A stretch of DNA of 37,822 nucleotides from Nephromyces sp. MM_2019 (GCA_015657535.1 JADHZB010000420.1:1-37822), one strand, 5' to 3'. Shown: positions 12,901 to 24,953, counted from the stretch's first letter. A program made the numbers and translations. The notes: generated by a model from the sequence alone, not told the origin.

Positions 12901-13014
12901 TATACTGCGGTGCGAGAACCATTTAAAAATAAAAATCTCGATCAATAAAAAAATATAAATTTTAATTTACAGTTTTCTTTCAAAATACTACAAAAATAAA
13001 TTTTTTTTCAAAAC

Positions 13015-14634
13015 TCAAGCTACTTCAGGTGTTATATGACCTACAGGTCTCACTGCGTCATCTACAAACTTGTAATGTTTGTAACTTTGGAATGCTGGAT
13101 CTGCAAAGTTGTCACTAACTTTTTTGTCTGGAATTAAAATAAATGTGGCTGGAATACACATTAATGGTGCAATCATATGTCCTACAAAGACAATCCATAC
13201 TAAATTGTCATAAGTACAAGGACCTCCAGCAACTAGATGTACATTTGCAATATCAACAATATAATTTCCAACATATGCACCAATAGCTGCTCCATAATTT
13301 CCATATCCAGCAGCTATAGAGAACATTATAGTCTCAACAGCTTTAGGACATACTTTTGCACACATTAAAGCTATAGGCATGTAATCCAGTTGAAAACAAA
13401 CTTGATAAACGATGGCATGACCAAACATATACATTGTCTCGTCACCAATACCAATAGAAACGTTCCATCTATTAATGATAACGACGTCGAATATAGACCC
13501 AACTACCCTAATTATAGTTGATGTCCAAAATATAGGCCTAAACTTGTATTGGCATAAAATAGCTTGAAAAAGCCATATACCAACAAAAGATGCAGCTGTC
13601 GAGACAAAGCCTACATAAGTTTTATAATATGTCATACTAAACCCTGGACCATCAGGGACACAGTTAGCATCAAGAGTATAAAAAAATTCCAGATGAGAAT
13701 CTAAATTAATATACGAGAACATGGCAATATATATGTAATAGAGTATTTTTGCTACAGCATGGGGTAAAGTTAACCAAGCAATTCCTCCTATAACGAATCC
13801 TCCGATTAAATTATAAGCAAAATTAGCAGTTGTACTACCAAAAATGTTAACTATTACGGTACCAAGACCTGCTATTCCCATCATAAAAGCTAATATAGAA
13901 ATATGACGCTGTTGGTTGAACTTTTTGAAATCAAAGCGGTTGTTCCGTCTTGGTTCTGCTTTATCGTTTACCATACAACCAAACCAAACAAATGGAATTA
14001 TTTGAAAAGCAAACGGCACATATACCCAAAATTGTAACCTTGCTGCAATACCACTGTCACTCATAGGACCTACTGTTGCTGCTGGGATTAATTGTCCAAT
14101 TGTCACAAAGAAGTAAGTAAATGATATAACGTTTCCTTTGTTGTACATATTGTTTTTCATTAAATCTGCATATTTCCCCTCCATTAATAAATCAGTAAAC
14201 GATGTTTCACAGTTAGCAAAAAACAAGAGAAAAGTTGGAAGTACAATCGGAGTTGTTTCCGCACTCATTGGAACAATGGCCAAAATAATACATCCAATAG
14301 TTCCTATTCCACAATAAATATACATGTACGATGTCTTTTCATATCCAAAAATTGGCATTAAATCTGTGGCTAAACCAGCAAAACCTTTGATGCTCCAAGG
14401 AACTTTTGCTGTTGCAGAGGCACCAGCATATTCAACACTTGTCCAACCGGCTTGACTGAAATAGGGTGTTTGAACTGTACTTATAAAGGAGTTTAATACA
14501 CCTTTTATTCCGAAATAGTTACTTATGCATAATAAAGTAAATTTCATGCCAAAATCATTAACCATTCCGTTCCAGTATGCCGGAATATTTTTGGGATTAA
14601 TGGCACCCTTGATAACATCTCTATGCTTTCCCAT
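13015..14634 (-). CDS. BT1/folate-biopterin transporter-like membrane protein, copy 2
   Basis: A 539-residue intronless protein starting MGKHRDV in an A-rich start context (AAAATGG) and ending with TGA. Landmarks by residue: NDFGMKFTLL 26-35, PWSIKGF 79-85, PIFGYEKTSYMYIY 94-107, FTDLLMEGKYADLMK 146-160, NKGNVISFTYF 165-175, the hydrophilic midpoint RRNNRFDF 229-236 followed by QQRH 241-244, LDSHLEFFYT 311-320, YYKTYVGF 336-343, FWTSTIIR 369-376, SIFD 380-383, RWN 389-391, CPKAVETIMFS 429-439 and GGPC 470-473. Hydrophobic segments fit about 12 helices in two halves around the 220-245 loop, the major facilitator plan. Residue order in the second half (W-S/T-R, SxFD, RWN, QLxxMP, CPkxvEtxMF) is that of the BT1 family. 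Likely a surface or organelle solute transporter; the substrate cannot be told from sequence. Closest in character to copy 1 but better conserved. Confidence 0.9.
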   Translation of the reverse strand: MGKHRDVIKGAINPKNIPAYWNGMVNDFGMKFTLLCISNYFGIKGVLNSFISTVQTPYFSQAGWTSVEYAGASATAKVPWSIKGFAGLATDLMPIFGYEKTSYMYIYCGIGTIGCIILAIVPMSAETTPIVLPTFLLFFANCETSFTDLLMEGKYADLMKNNMYNKGNVISFTYFFVTIGQLIPAATVGPMSDSGIAARLQFWVYVPFAFQIIPFVWFGCMVNDKAEPRRNNRFDFKKFNQQRHISILAFMMGIAGLGTVIVNIFGSTTANFAYNLIGGFVIGGIAWLTLPHAVAKILYYIYIAMFSYINLDSHLEFFYTLDANCVPDGPGFSMTYYKTYVGFVSTAASFVGIWLFQAILCQYKFRPIFWTSTIIRVVGSIFDVVIINRWNVSIGIGDETMYMFGHAIVYQVCFQLDYMPIALMCAKVCPKAVETIMFSIAAGYGNYGAAIGAYVGNYIVDIANVHLVAGGPCTYDNLVWIVFVGHMIAPLMCIPATFILIPDKKVSDNFADPAFQSYKHYKFVDDAVRPVGHITPEVA

Positions 14635-16827
14635 TTTTATATTTAAAATCCAATGATATTTTTGTGACGGTAATTGTAAAATAATCCTAATGCTTGTTCC
14701 CGTGTTGTTTATACCAAATTTAATTTCTATTATAGAAAAGGTTTAAAATGAAACGACGCCTTTTGATGTTGTATTGTTCTAAATTCATAAAAATACAATT
14801 GCTTAGAGTTGTATGAAGTTTGAAATGATTAAATTAAATTGTAATATAGAATTGTACTATTTGATTAAAAAATTGTTAAATAAAGTATATTTGGAGTTTC
14901 TAGGTTATTTGTTAAAATAGTTGATAAAATAAAATTTGAAATAATTAAAATGCTTAAAATAAAACTTGATAGAACTTTGAAATAGTGATTAAAATATTAT
15001 TTGTAACAACTGTTAAATATATATATGGAAGAAATTTATGATTTTATTATTAAGTCTTTTAAGTGAACTTTTGTTAATCAGTACTTCAAATATACGCATA
15101 TATATATACATTACACATTCACATTTCTTATAAAGCTAATGTATAAGAATAATATATAATTTCCATTTTACAAATTATATATTGTGACTTTTAAAACTCT
15201 CGAATGTACGATCAGTTATCAATATAAATTAGACTTAATCTCATGAAAGTGAGGGAAATAATTTTCTTACAACATTTTCTCTATCATCGCTCAATTTTGA
15301 ATATTTTTCATAAGTTTAAGCCAACAATTCTAATTCATTTAAATTAAACACGTATCTATAAGTAGTTAATAGTGCATTTAATGATAGTTTTAAACACTGA
15401 ACATTAAACCAAGAAAAATCTAGCGAAACAAAGCACAGATTAACTTGCATTGAATTAAATTAATGCTGCCCGCGGATCATAAGAGCGACTGATATTAAAA
15501 TCGAAAAAATAGACAACTAAAAGCTCGCATTTTAACATTTTAATTGTTTTAAGCATTTTTATTTACCTGCCTGTAATTTCAAAGTGCTTATTCGTGTTCA
15601 GTTAGTTGTATGCTTGGCTTGTGAAGTTGATCTACTATTCAACTTTTGTTTGTTTGTTTGATCTCTATTTAAAGGTTGTTTATATATTAACAAAAATGTA
15701 ACAAGATAAAATGTAATTTCATTTTTGATCTGTTGGTTGTATCATCCTCCAATTTTCTCAACTGGCATATGTGATAATAACTATCTTAAATCTGTTAACC
15801 GCCTCACATTTATTTGATTTCGAGGAAAACATGTAGCCTCATTTGAGATAGCATATAACAAATTCAAAGCTTTGAAATTCCTTTCTTTCCAGTGTCCTCT
15901 TGATTTAAAATTTTGATATCAAATAATATTTATACTTTCAAAACTAACAACAATAATAGTATACCAATAATAATTAATCTTGATAGCTTAATTATTAAAT
16001 ATTTAAGATTACTTAAAGTATATTTTTATCTTATTTTCTCACATTTATCTGTATTTGAGGCAAACGTGTAGATTTTACATAGCCGATAACAAATTCAAAA
16101 CTTTGAATCTCCTTTCTTTCAAGTGTCTTATTGATTAAAAATTTAGATTTCAAATAACATTTATACTGCTACTTAAAATATTAGTAGACCAATAATAATT
16201 AACCCTGATGGTTTCTTTACTTAGTAATTTACAAACACGTAATAAACAAGTATACCTATTATCTTAGAATTTGACAACTAGTATATTAATATTAACTTGT
16301 CTAATTGTAAATTACACTTCCCAATGCATATTAATTATTATTAATAGCCTCGTTTAATATTTACAATTGCCTCTAAAATATGATACGACATTTTCTTTTA
16401 TTGCTAATATTAATTTACTTATTTATAACTTTAATAAAACCAGTGGTATGGTAAATTTAAACAAGTCGAGCGTAATCTTAAAATAAATACTAAATTTATT
16501 TTGATTTGTAAATTATATATATATAAATCGAATTCTACAGATTATTAAAAATTTAGGTGATCAATCAATAAATAATAATTTAAAAGATCGAAATTTTCAA
16601 GCTTTAAAAAATTAAAAAGCAATAAATGCATCTTTTAATTTAATACAAAGTTAAACAAGTTTTAACAAAAAACAAATATACAAAAAAAAAATAAAATTAC
16701 TGCGGTTTACTACAAATTATTAAACAAAATTATACTGCTAATATTTACAAATGCATTCTAAAAATATTTTTAACTAAAAATTAATCATCATTTATATTAA
16801 AAATATTAATTTTAAAATACTCACTAC
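14635..16827. other. A/T-rich spacer with a tandem duplication
   Basis: No coding region seen. It contains one notable structure, the imperfect direct repeat listed separately at 15,803-16,213. The rest is simple A/T sequence, including short (TA)n runs near 15,015-15,025, 15,100-15,110 and 16,515-16,525. Confidence 0.5.
15803..16213. repeat. Imperfect tandem direct repeat, two ~180-bp copies
   Basis: Copy A (about 15,803-15,987) and copy B (about 16,038-16,213) share ordered blocks: CTCACATTTAT, a GAGG-AAAC-TGTAG stretch, ATAACAAATTCAAA, CTTTGAA, CCTTTCTTTC, AGTGTC, TTTCAAA or similar, TTTATACT, and ACCAATAATAATTAA followed by CTGATGG or TTGATAG. The offset is about 235 bp. The copies have diverged by substitutions and small indels, so the duplication is old. 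No open frame or terminal inverted repeat was seen. It lies in the 5' flank of copy 2 and the 3' flank of copy 3. Confidence 0.7.
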
Positions 16828-18417
16828 TTATGCTTTTCCACCAACCTCTAATTTGTAATTTTTGTATTCTTGGAAGGTAGGGTCTGCAAAATTCTCATTA
16901 ACATATTTATCAGGAACTAATAAAAATGTAAAAGGAATTGAACATAATGGTAAAAGGCAATGACCTAAAAATACAACCAATGCTAAATTGTCGACGTTGC
17001 AAGGCCCGCTAGTACTTATATCTACACCAAGTAAATCAATTGCAAAATTACCAACATAAGCTGAAACTGATGCTCCATAATTTCCATAGCTTGCAGCAAT
17101 AGAAAACATCATTGTTTCTACTGTTCTAGGACAAACCTTTGCACATATTAAGCATATAGGCATAAAGTCTAATTGATATGCTACATTGTATAATATCGCG
17201 GATCCAAACATATACATAGCTTTGTCTGATATACCAAGCGCGATATTCCAACGTTGAATAATAACTATATCAAAAACAGAACCTACTACACGAACAATTG
17301 TTGATGTCCAGAATATAGGTCTGTATTTATATTGGCACAATATAGCTTGGAACAGCCATAGACCAACAAAACTTGCTCCCATACCTACATAACCTACCCA
17401 AGTTTTGTAATATACAAAATCAAAATTTGGACCACCTGGTATACAATTTTCGTTTCCAGTATAAAAGAATTCTAAATGCGAGTCTAATGGTACATAAGTG
17501 AACATAGCGATATATACATAATATAAAGTTTTACAGATTCTTCTAGGTAATGTAAACCAAGCTACTCCACCCATAGCAAAACCTGCAACTAAATTGTAGA
17601 CAAAGTTTGCTGTCGTGTTGTTGAAAAAGTTAACTAAAACTGTTCCAAATCCTGCTAAACCCATAAGAAAAGCCATTACAGACATATGGCGCTGTTGGTT
17701 TAATTTTTTGAAATCGAAACGATTGTTACGTTGTGGATCTGCTTTATCTTCTACCATACAACCAAACCATAAAAAGACTAACGAATTAGCTGCAAATGGT
17801 AAATATACAAAAAACTGATATCTAACATCAAGTCCAGAATCAGTCATTAATCCTACAGTTGTAGCAGGTAAGAATGTTCCTGCTGTTACACAGAAATAGG
17901 TAAAAGATATAACATTGCCTTTGTTATTAGGATTATTTTTCATCAAATCTACATACTTTCCTTCCATCAATAGATCAGTGAATGAAGTTTGCAAATTTAG
18001 GCAAAATAAAAAAATTGTAGGAACGGCTATTGGAACAGTATCTTTGTGCATTGGCCACAAACCTAATAATAAGCATGAGAAGGTTCCTAATAGTGTATAT
18101 AAATACATATAAGATGTCTTTTCATAACCGAAAAAAGGAAATAAATCTGCTAATAAGCCACCAAAACTTTTTACACTCCATGGAATTCTTGCCGTTGCTG
18201 CTGCAGCACCATAATCTAGATTAGTCCAACCACCTTCTGACCAAAATCCAGTTTGGACACTAGATACAAATGCATTTAGTGCTCCTTTGATTGCAAAGTA
18301 ATTACTTACACACAACAGAGTGAACTTAAAACCAAAGTCATCGACCATCCCTTGAACGTATTTTGGTACATTCATTGGGTTAAATGCGTTTTTGAAAACA
18401 TTAGCGTGCTTACCCAT
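16828..18417 (-). CDS. BT1/folate-biopterin transporter-like membrane protein, copy 3
   Basis: A 529-residue single-exon protein starting MGKHANV (context CAAAATGG) and ending EVGGKA-TAA. It carries all family landmarks: DDFGFKFTLL, PWSVKSFGGLLADL, FGYEKTSYMYLY (here PFFGYEK rather than PIFGYEK), EGKYVDLMKNNPNNKGN, CMVEDKADPQRNNRFDF with KLNQQRH, LDSHLEFFYT, YYKTWVGY, FWTSTIVR, SVFDIVII, QRWN, QLDFMPICLICAKVCP, RTVETMMF and SGPC. It groups with copy 5: both have RRICKTLYYVY, QLDFMPICLICAKVCP and RTVETMMF. The C-terminal tail is the shortest of the family. A good splice-donor word (GTGAGTATTT) lies just after the stop on the coding strand (about 16,814-16,823). This is a membrane transporter of unknown substrate. 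Confidence 0.9.
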   Translation of the reverse strand: MGKHANVFKNAFNPMNVPKYVQGMVDDFGFKFTLLCVSNYFAIKGALNAFVSSVQTGFWSEGGWTNLDYGAAAATARIPWSVKSFGGLLADLFPFFGYEKTSYMYLYTLLGTFSCLLLGLWPMHKDTVPIAVPTIFLFCLNLQTSFTDLLMEGKYVDLMKNNPNNKGNVISFTYFCVTAGTFLPATTVGLMTDSGLDVRYQFFVYLPFAANSLVFLWFGCMVEDKADPQRNNRFDFKKLNQQRHMSVMAFLMGLAGFGTVLVNFFNNTTANFVYNLVAGFAMGGVAWFTLPRRICKTLYYVYIAMFTYVPLDSHLEFFYTGNENCIPGGPNFDFVYYKTWVGYVGMGASFVGLWLFQAILCQYKYRPIFWTSTIVRVVGSVFDIVIIQRWNIALGISDKAMYMFGSAILYNVAYQLDFMPICLICAKVCPRTVETMMFSIAASYGNYGASVSAYVGNFAIDLLGVDISTSGPCNVDNLALVVFLGHCLLPLCSIPFTFLLVPDKYVNENFADPTFQEYKNYKLEVGGKA

Positions 18418-20279
18418 TTTGATTAGTGTTGAAAAAGGATGATTTAATTTAACTTAAAATATTTAATTAAAAAAAAAATATTTTTTAATATAGAAATAAT
18501 GAAACTAATAATATTTAGTAATAATACTACTAACTAATAATAAATAATACTGGTGCTAAATGTATATTCTCTATTTCATATATAAAAACTTATATTTAAT
18601 GATGCACCAAAATTTAATTAGATAATTTTGTTAAAATTACTAGTCGAAATAAAAAAAAATTGAAATAAAAGGTTATAGGTACTATTACATATTATATACT
18701 TAACAACGACTATTCGAAATATAAAAAAAAAATTTATTAATTTTTTTGTATAAAAGACATAAAGTGATTTAAACATTTATTAATTTGTATAAAAATCATG
18801 TTGCATAACTTATCACAACAAGAGGAAAGATTGCGAAATTAGAGGTTGAAACTATTGCAAATTGTTTGGCTATATAAATTTTCATTCTCGGTTTTTTTAG
18901 GTGTAAAGAGCAAAAAAACCCTTATGACTGAATAAGTGCATTGATTAAATTGCTTCTTTCCAGCTATGCTAGGTGGCTTTTAAAGCAATCAGGGATCATT
19001 GTGTGAATTTGTTTGTTATTTTAAAAGGTAATAATCATACTAACAAACTGACTTTTTTGACAGATTGTAAATTGAAACAAGTAAGAAGATAAGATACTGG
19101 TGGTTTTTATCTCGGAGTATCTATAACTTATTAAATGAAATCTCGCCCACTTTACAGAATTAATATACATTACTTACTATTTAAATGCGCCAATGTTTTT
19201 ATCCTTTTGCAATAAATATTTAAAATATGCTTTAAGAAGATTTTATAATTTTAATGATTTAGTATTTTGATATTTAACTCTAAAATTTCATAACAAGTGA
19301 AACTTTTATGAATCAACCAAATTATTAACGTTGATTCACTATATTTATATATAAGTACTCTTTCATAGCAGCATAAAAAATCAATGATTTTATTTTAAGT
19401 TTGAAGAACAACTATAAAAGAATATTATCTATTGAGTTAGTTTTCAATATGAAAATTATTCGCAAATTTTAATTTTGTTAAAGAAATTATGAAGAGCATT
19501 TATTATATATCTTTGCTTAGGCATAATTATTGAAGATTAAACTATTTATACAATTTCTATATAATAAGCCATTAGGATAAATATTTTATTTAATTACTAA
19601 TTATATTAATTATTATATTATATTTATTGTATTAATAATTACAAGTATTCAGTTACTAGGAAGCAATTTTTTAATTTTTCATTATTAAATCTGTATGAAA
19701 ATTTTCTTTATATGATTTATATAAACTTACGAGAATTTGTTGTCTTTGTTATGCTAAGATAAAGGGAATATTTATTTTATAGTTTAAATATTTAGTATTG
19801 ATTTTTTTTTTAAAATAAAATTATATTTTACTAAAAACTAACCGTGAGGATTCTTTTATACTAATTATACATATTTTTATGTGGAGAATATCTTGTAGTA
19901 TTTATTAAACACTAAAAAACTACAATTTAATAGAAATGATAATATAATTAAAATAGAATCTACTTATGTGTAGTTTAATTATGTATCTATATATATAGGT
20001 TATATGGATCAAATAAAATTATTCATCATCAATAAAACTAAAACAATTATTCAATAAAGCGTTCTTTATTACTTACAAAATAAAACAACCATGAAAAAAA
20101 CTGCTAATAACAACAACTTAAAAAATGAAGTTAAACGGTATATAATTTATAAAGTGATGTTTAAAAATAAACTCCTAAATAAAACAAATGAGGCTAAAAT
20201 ACAGTTAATCAACAAAAAACAATAACAATAGCAAAATTTCTAATAATTTACAAATGACAAAAGGGAATTAGACGAGAAT
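18418..20279. other. A/T-rich spacer, nothing recognised
   Basis: Very A/T-rich (long poly-A, poly-T and TATA runs, for example 18,465-18,490, 18,645-18,665 and 19,560-19,640). No convincing open frame, RNA gene or repeat unit. It includes the 5' flank of copy 3, where poly(dA:dT) tracts lie within about 80 bp upstream of the start and might serve as nucleosome-free promoter sequence. That role is inference. Confidence 0.5.
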
Positions 20280-21887
20280 TTAAGCCTGTAAAGTGTTTTT
20301 ATCTAACTCGGAAAATTCATCCTTATAGTGGTAGTGTTTGTAAACTTTAAATGCTGGGTCAGCAAATTTATCGCTAACATATTTATCAGGAAGTAAGATA
20401 AATGTAAATGGAATACAAAGTAAAGGCATTATGCAGTGCCCTATAAATACAACAAGGGCTAGATTATCAGTATTACAGGGTCCACCATCAACTAGTTTTA
20501 CACCAACGAGATCCGTTACGAAATTTCCAACAAATCCCCCGACAGTTTGACCATAATTACCATAACTCGCTGCTATTGAAAACATTATGGTCTCAACTGA
20601 TTTTGGGCATACTTTAGCACAAATCAAGTTAATAGGCATGTAATCTAACTGGTAAGTTATATTATATACAATTGCTGATCCAAACATGTACATGACTTTG
20701 TCAGAAATTCCTACTTGTAAATTCCAGCGATTGATGATGATTATATCGAAAATTGAACCTAAACAACGAATAATAGTTGAAGTCCAAAATATAGGTCTGT
20801 ATTTATATTGACATAAAATAGCCTGAAATAACCATATACCAACCATATTAGCTACAATACTAACAAAGCCAACATAGGTTTTATAATATGTCATACTGAA
20901 GTGGGGTCCATTTTCTACACAATCTAATGTGTAATAAAATTCCAAGTGACTAACCAGATTAATGTAGGTGAACATGGCAATGAATACATAAATCAAAACT
21001 TTCCAAATCAATGGAGGTAATGTAAAAGTTATTATTACACCCATTACGATTGCTGCACAAATATTGTAAACAAAACTTGCAGTAGTACTACCCAAAACAT
21101 TTATAATAACTGTCCCAGTGCCTGCTATTCCCATCATTAAAGCTGCAAAGCACATGTGACGCTGCTTACTTAATTTTGAAAAATCGAAACGATTATTACG
21201 GCTCGGATGTGCTTTATCATCTACCATACAGCCATACCACAAAAAAATCAACGAGTTTGCTGCAAATGGTAAATAAACAAAAAATTGAAATCTGACTGGT
21301 AAGGCAGAATCACTCATTACACCTACTGTGGCTGATGGAAATATTGATCCTAGTGTAAGGCAGAAATAAGTGAAGGATATAACATTTCCTTTATTATTTG
21401 GGTTATTTTTCATTAAATCTACATATTTTCCCTCAACCATTAAATCAGTAAATGCGGTTTGAAAATTGAGGAATAAATAGAATAGTGTAGGTATAGCAAT
21501 GTTTGTTGTTTCTTTGTGCATAGTGATGCTTCCTAATATAATACATGAGAGTGAACCAAGTAATGTATAAATATACATATAACTAGTTTTTTCATATCCA
21601 AAAATAGGTAAGAGGTCAGTGCACAGCCCACCAAAACTCTTAATACTCCATGGGATCCTTGCAGTTAATGATGCAGCTCCATATTCTATGCTAGTCCAAC
21701 CACCTTCTGTCCAATAAGCAGTTTGTACAGATATAATAAAAGCATTGAGTGCACCCTTGACTGCAAAATAATTACTTGCACATAACAATGTGAATTTCGT
21801 ACCAAAATCGTTAATCATTCCCTGCATGTATTTCGATACATTCATGGGATTGAATGCATTTCTTAGTACATTCATATGTTTTCCCAT
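20280..21887 (-). CDS. BT1/folate-biopterin transporter-like membrane protein, copy 4
   Basis: 535 residues if started at MGKHMNV (21,887), which aligns with the other copies; an in-frame ATG 14 codons upstream (21,929) gives an extra leader without family support. Landmarks: NDFGTKFTLL, PWSIKSFGGLCTDLLP, IFGYEKTSYMYIY, EGKYVDLMKNNPNNKGN, CMVDDKAHPSRNNRFDF with KLSKQRH, YYKTYVGF, FWTSTIIR, GSIFDIIIINRWN, QLDYMPINLICAKVCP, KSVETIMF and GGPC. In LVSHLEFYYT the usual D of LDSHLEF is V. It shares long stretches of near-identical DNA with copy 6 (around 21,180-21,290, 21,400-21,600 and 21,650-21,720), while other parts of the two genes and their flanks differ, consistent with gene conversion. It is intact and intronless and ends with TAA. 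Substrate unknown. Confidence 0.9.
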   Translation of the reverse strand: MGKHMNVLRNAFNPMNVSKYMQGMINDFGTKFTLLCASNYFAVKGALNAFIISVQTAYWTEGGWTSIEYGAASLTARIPWSIKSFGGLCTDLLPIFGYEKTSYMYIYTLLGSLSCIILGSITMHKETTNIAIPTLFYLFLNFQTAFTDLMVEGKYVDLMKNNPNNKGNVISFTYFCLTLGSIFPSATVGVMSDSALPVRFQFFVYLPFAANSLIFLWYGCMVDDKAHPSRNNRFDFSKLSKQRHMCFAALMMGIAGTGTVIINVLGSTTASFVYNICAAIVMGVIITFTLPPLIWKVLIYVFIAMFTYINLVSHLEFYYTLDCVENGPHFSMTYYKTYVGFVSIVANMVGIWLFQAILCQYKYRPIFWTSTIIRCLGSIFDIIIINRWNLQVGISDKVMYMFGSAIVYNITYQLDYMPINLICAKVCPKSVETIMFSIAASYGNYGQTVGGFVGNFVTDLVGVKLVDGGPCNTDNLALVVFIGHCIMPLLCIPFTFILLPDKYVSDKFADPAFKVYKHYHYKDEFSELDKNTLQA

Positions 21888-22628
21888 ATTACTCTGAGTG
21901 TTATATGTTAATTTAGTCAATGTCCACAAGTTTTTAAGCCAATAAATTTTTAGTAGAAAAAAAATATTCAGTTTATGCAGTGACTATTTGCTAAAAATGA
22001 ATAAAAAATTGATATGTTTCAAAAAGTTATTGGACTATGAAGCAAAATAAAAGGGGGGGAATATTTATAAATTTTAAAATTAAAAGTTCAAGCAAGAGTA
22101 CATTCTCAGTCTAGAAGAAAATGATAAAAATCTGAAATGTTTAAAGTATAATAAAATTTCTATTTGCAATATATATTGGCTATGAAGTAATTAAATTATT
22201 GAAGCGTTGTTCAGTTGTGCGAGCTTTAAAATATGGCCAACAGACAACTAATGAGGAAATGTTGTAACATATGTGAGTTAGGTCAAATTCAAAATTAACA
22301 ATGCACTTGTTGTGTGATTGTTAATTAATAACCTTGTGTTTTCACAATTTAACTTCAATGTCATCTAGTGCATTTACAAGAGCAAATTTAAGAAAGAAAA
22401 GAAAAGTAACTAACAGTTAGTAGCTAGTTGTATTTAAAGTAACAGCTAGTTAAATAGTTGTGCTTTGTTATCTAATTTCCTAATAGCTATAATAAATATA
22501 ATTTTATTTTTTCAACTAAGCTGAATTTTATAATAAATTTAAATTAGGATACACAACTTAATGAATACCTTCAACCAAGCAAAATCATATGCTTTAACTG
22601 TGTAGCGTTTTAAAAAAATAAGTCACAT

Positions 22629-22733
22629 ACTCTAAGCGAGTTCTAGCAACTTTGCTAGGAGCTCCCACGACTTCGCTAACCCAGTGGACTTTAGCCCTGC
22701 TTGCGAACATTCGGAAACCTATGTAGCACAGCT
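22629..22733. repeat. G+C-rich palindromic island, candidate dispersed element
   Basis: About 105 bp at near-50% G+C inside spacer of about 75% A+T. It contains a 7-bp inverted repeat with a 2-base loop (CTAGCAA at 22,643-22,649 and TTGCTAG at 22,652-22,658) beside GGAGCTCC (22,658-22,665, itself palindromic), then further non-A/T-biased sequence ending near GTAGCACAGC. Both strands are open across it in at least one phase (about 30 codons forward, about 57 codons reverse from 22,779 to 22,609), but there is no good start. Abrupt edges and internal symmetry suggest an inserted short element rather than a gene. I could not identify it. Confidence 0.4.
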
Positions 22734-24953
22734 TAATTTCATTAAGCTTGTAAGAATTTGATGATACTTACGTGTAGTGCAAGAGAAGAGCTTTTGATAA
22801 GAGGATTGACATTATATATAATGCTCTTACTGACTAAATTAATAAATTGTTTAATACTTGTCACATCTTAGCCTTCTCTATAATTTACGAAGGAGTTTAG
22901 AATGACTATGGAGTCGCACACAAAAAAACTAAAAGATTTAAGAATAAATAAAAATAAAGGACGACTTTAAATTATTCTGAATTTTCCTATTTTTTAATAT
23001 AAATTCTCAGTAGCTCTAATTCCGCTGAGAATAACTATTTGATTTTATATAAGCACTTAATTTTTTTACCGATGCAGTGTTTTAAATTGCACTTAAGCTA
23101 AACAGTAAATAATATAAATAAGCATATAAAAAATATATATTTTTGAATCTTAGCTTAAGAAATTGATCTTGGCCTCTCAAATCATTAATAAGAGTTCTTC
23201 CCACGAGTTTATCAAATTGTTTAATGATAATATATATTATGTTCTATTTACATTTCAATGTGAATTAGTTTATATTTCACACAAACATTTTACCAATTAT
23301 CTACACAGTTATCATTCTGGTACAATCACATGTTAAACAAGCTATAACGAACAACCAAAATTTCAAACAACAGTTATGATAAACATATAGTCATCAAAAC
23401 AATAAAAAAATAAAAAGGAAAATAATAAAAATTTAAATTATTTCATAATAGACAAAAAATATCAACTGAATATAAAAGAAAATAACCTTAAAATACATAA
23501 TGAAAGCTGCTTCATAGGTTTTTATTTAATTCATGAATAACATTTCATTTAGCTGTTAGCTATCTCACTACAGCCTTATTCACAATGACACAAAAGTATT
23601 AACATTAGCATGTATCTAGTAAAATTAGTGCTATAATGCATGTGAGCTTTATAACAACTATCGATTAATTTATCAATTTTGCTGTGGAATAGCTATTCTA
23701 ACAAATTTATGGTAGCTTTAAAGAAACTTCTCATCCTCACAAAGTCCACACTCAAATTTGGCTCATCAATTAAAACTAACCTTAATTTGTCTTTAATTAT
23801 ATGAAACAAGCATCTTTAAACCATCAAGAGGCAGGAATATAATGTTGAGTTTTTGTGGTAATGTTGTCAGTGTGCTACTTGTGATTATCAATGATAGTCG
23901 GTATACAAAACAATTTATAATCACTTTAATATAAAAAATTATCATGAGTTTTCAGCAACAATTACAACACAAGAAAAAAGGTTCTCAAACAGACATATCT
24001 CCAGTATTTATTATAATACAAAATATATCTTTTGATCTTTAAACATGATTAACTGAATGAATCCCTGTAATAAAATCCTAAAATTCAGTTTTTCACCTTT
24101 GATGAATCAATCATTATGCTAGGAGTATTGAGTTAAAGCTCAGATAGAAGCAATGAAAACACTCTCCTTCTATCAATGTTTTGTTAGAAAACTTAGTCAC
24201 AGCTAAATTATTGCTCATTAAATTTCAGTAATAAGAGGAACGTAGATGTGTTTATTTTATAATTGTTTTTTTATTATATGCCAATACTTTTACTATTAAA
24301 GTAAAAGAACTTAATTTTTTTGGTGGTATTCACAAAATTGGAAATTGCAAACTTTTAAGAGCTCATGAAACTCAATTGATCCTTGGCCTTTCAAAATGCA
24401 GTATTTGGCGAGAGCACTTCAGGGTAGATTGAAAATTACACCACTTATGATAAATTGGAACATCAACTCTTCAGCTTGATTTTTTACTTGTATCTAGAAT
24501 TATGTTCTTAAATTTTTTAGTGGGATTATAGTCATTTGAGCATTGATTCGTAAATTTAGAGAAATTAGGAGTTCCAGAGTACTAAATGGCTTTGAAGGTC
24601 AAAAATAATTATTTGATACTTATGATTTCTCAATTTTGATAAAGTGTACTTACAGTTCAATTCAATTATCTAGTTGTTGGATATTTTGAAAAGTTCTTAA
24701 AATTACTATTTTAAAATTATGCTGTTAGAAACAAGTCGCAAAAAAGGTGTAAAGTAACTACATAACTTTAATTTATCTTTAACATTACAAGTTCACATCA
24801 AACTACTTTCGTTGCTTAGATAATTTTTTGATTATTTAATACAATAAAAAGTAACAATCTTCTTTATAAGGTGTTACAATACAAGCTAGCTAATTTTAAT
24901 ATAAATTTTCCATATATTCAAGTCATCTTCAAATGTTAATTTTTTGGTACTCT

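Larger units (their letters stand above)
5724..13014. other. 7.3-kb spacer with possible gene relics
   Basis: The longest gap in the array. Much of it, around 6.5-7.1, 9.5-10.4 and 11.4-12.4 kb, looks less simple and slightly richer in G+C than the pure A/T spacers, as if it holds decayed coding DNA. Apart from the open frame listed at 6,763-7,137, nothing is convincingly coding. 12,550-13,000 is very A/T-rich with TATA runs. No transporter copy was recognised here on either strand, though the gap is wide enough to have held one or two. Confidence 0.4.

Noticed and set aside
17615..18224. Plus-strand open frames opposite copy 3 (and similar ones at 5,559, 26,131, 26,591 and 29,798)
   Set aside because: Antisense shadows of the transporter genes with no independent support.
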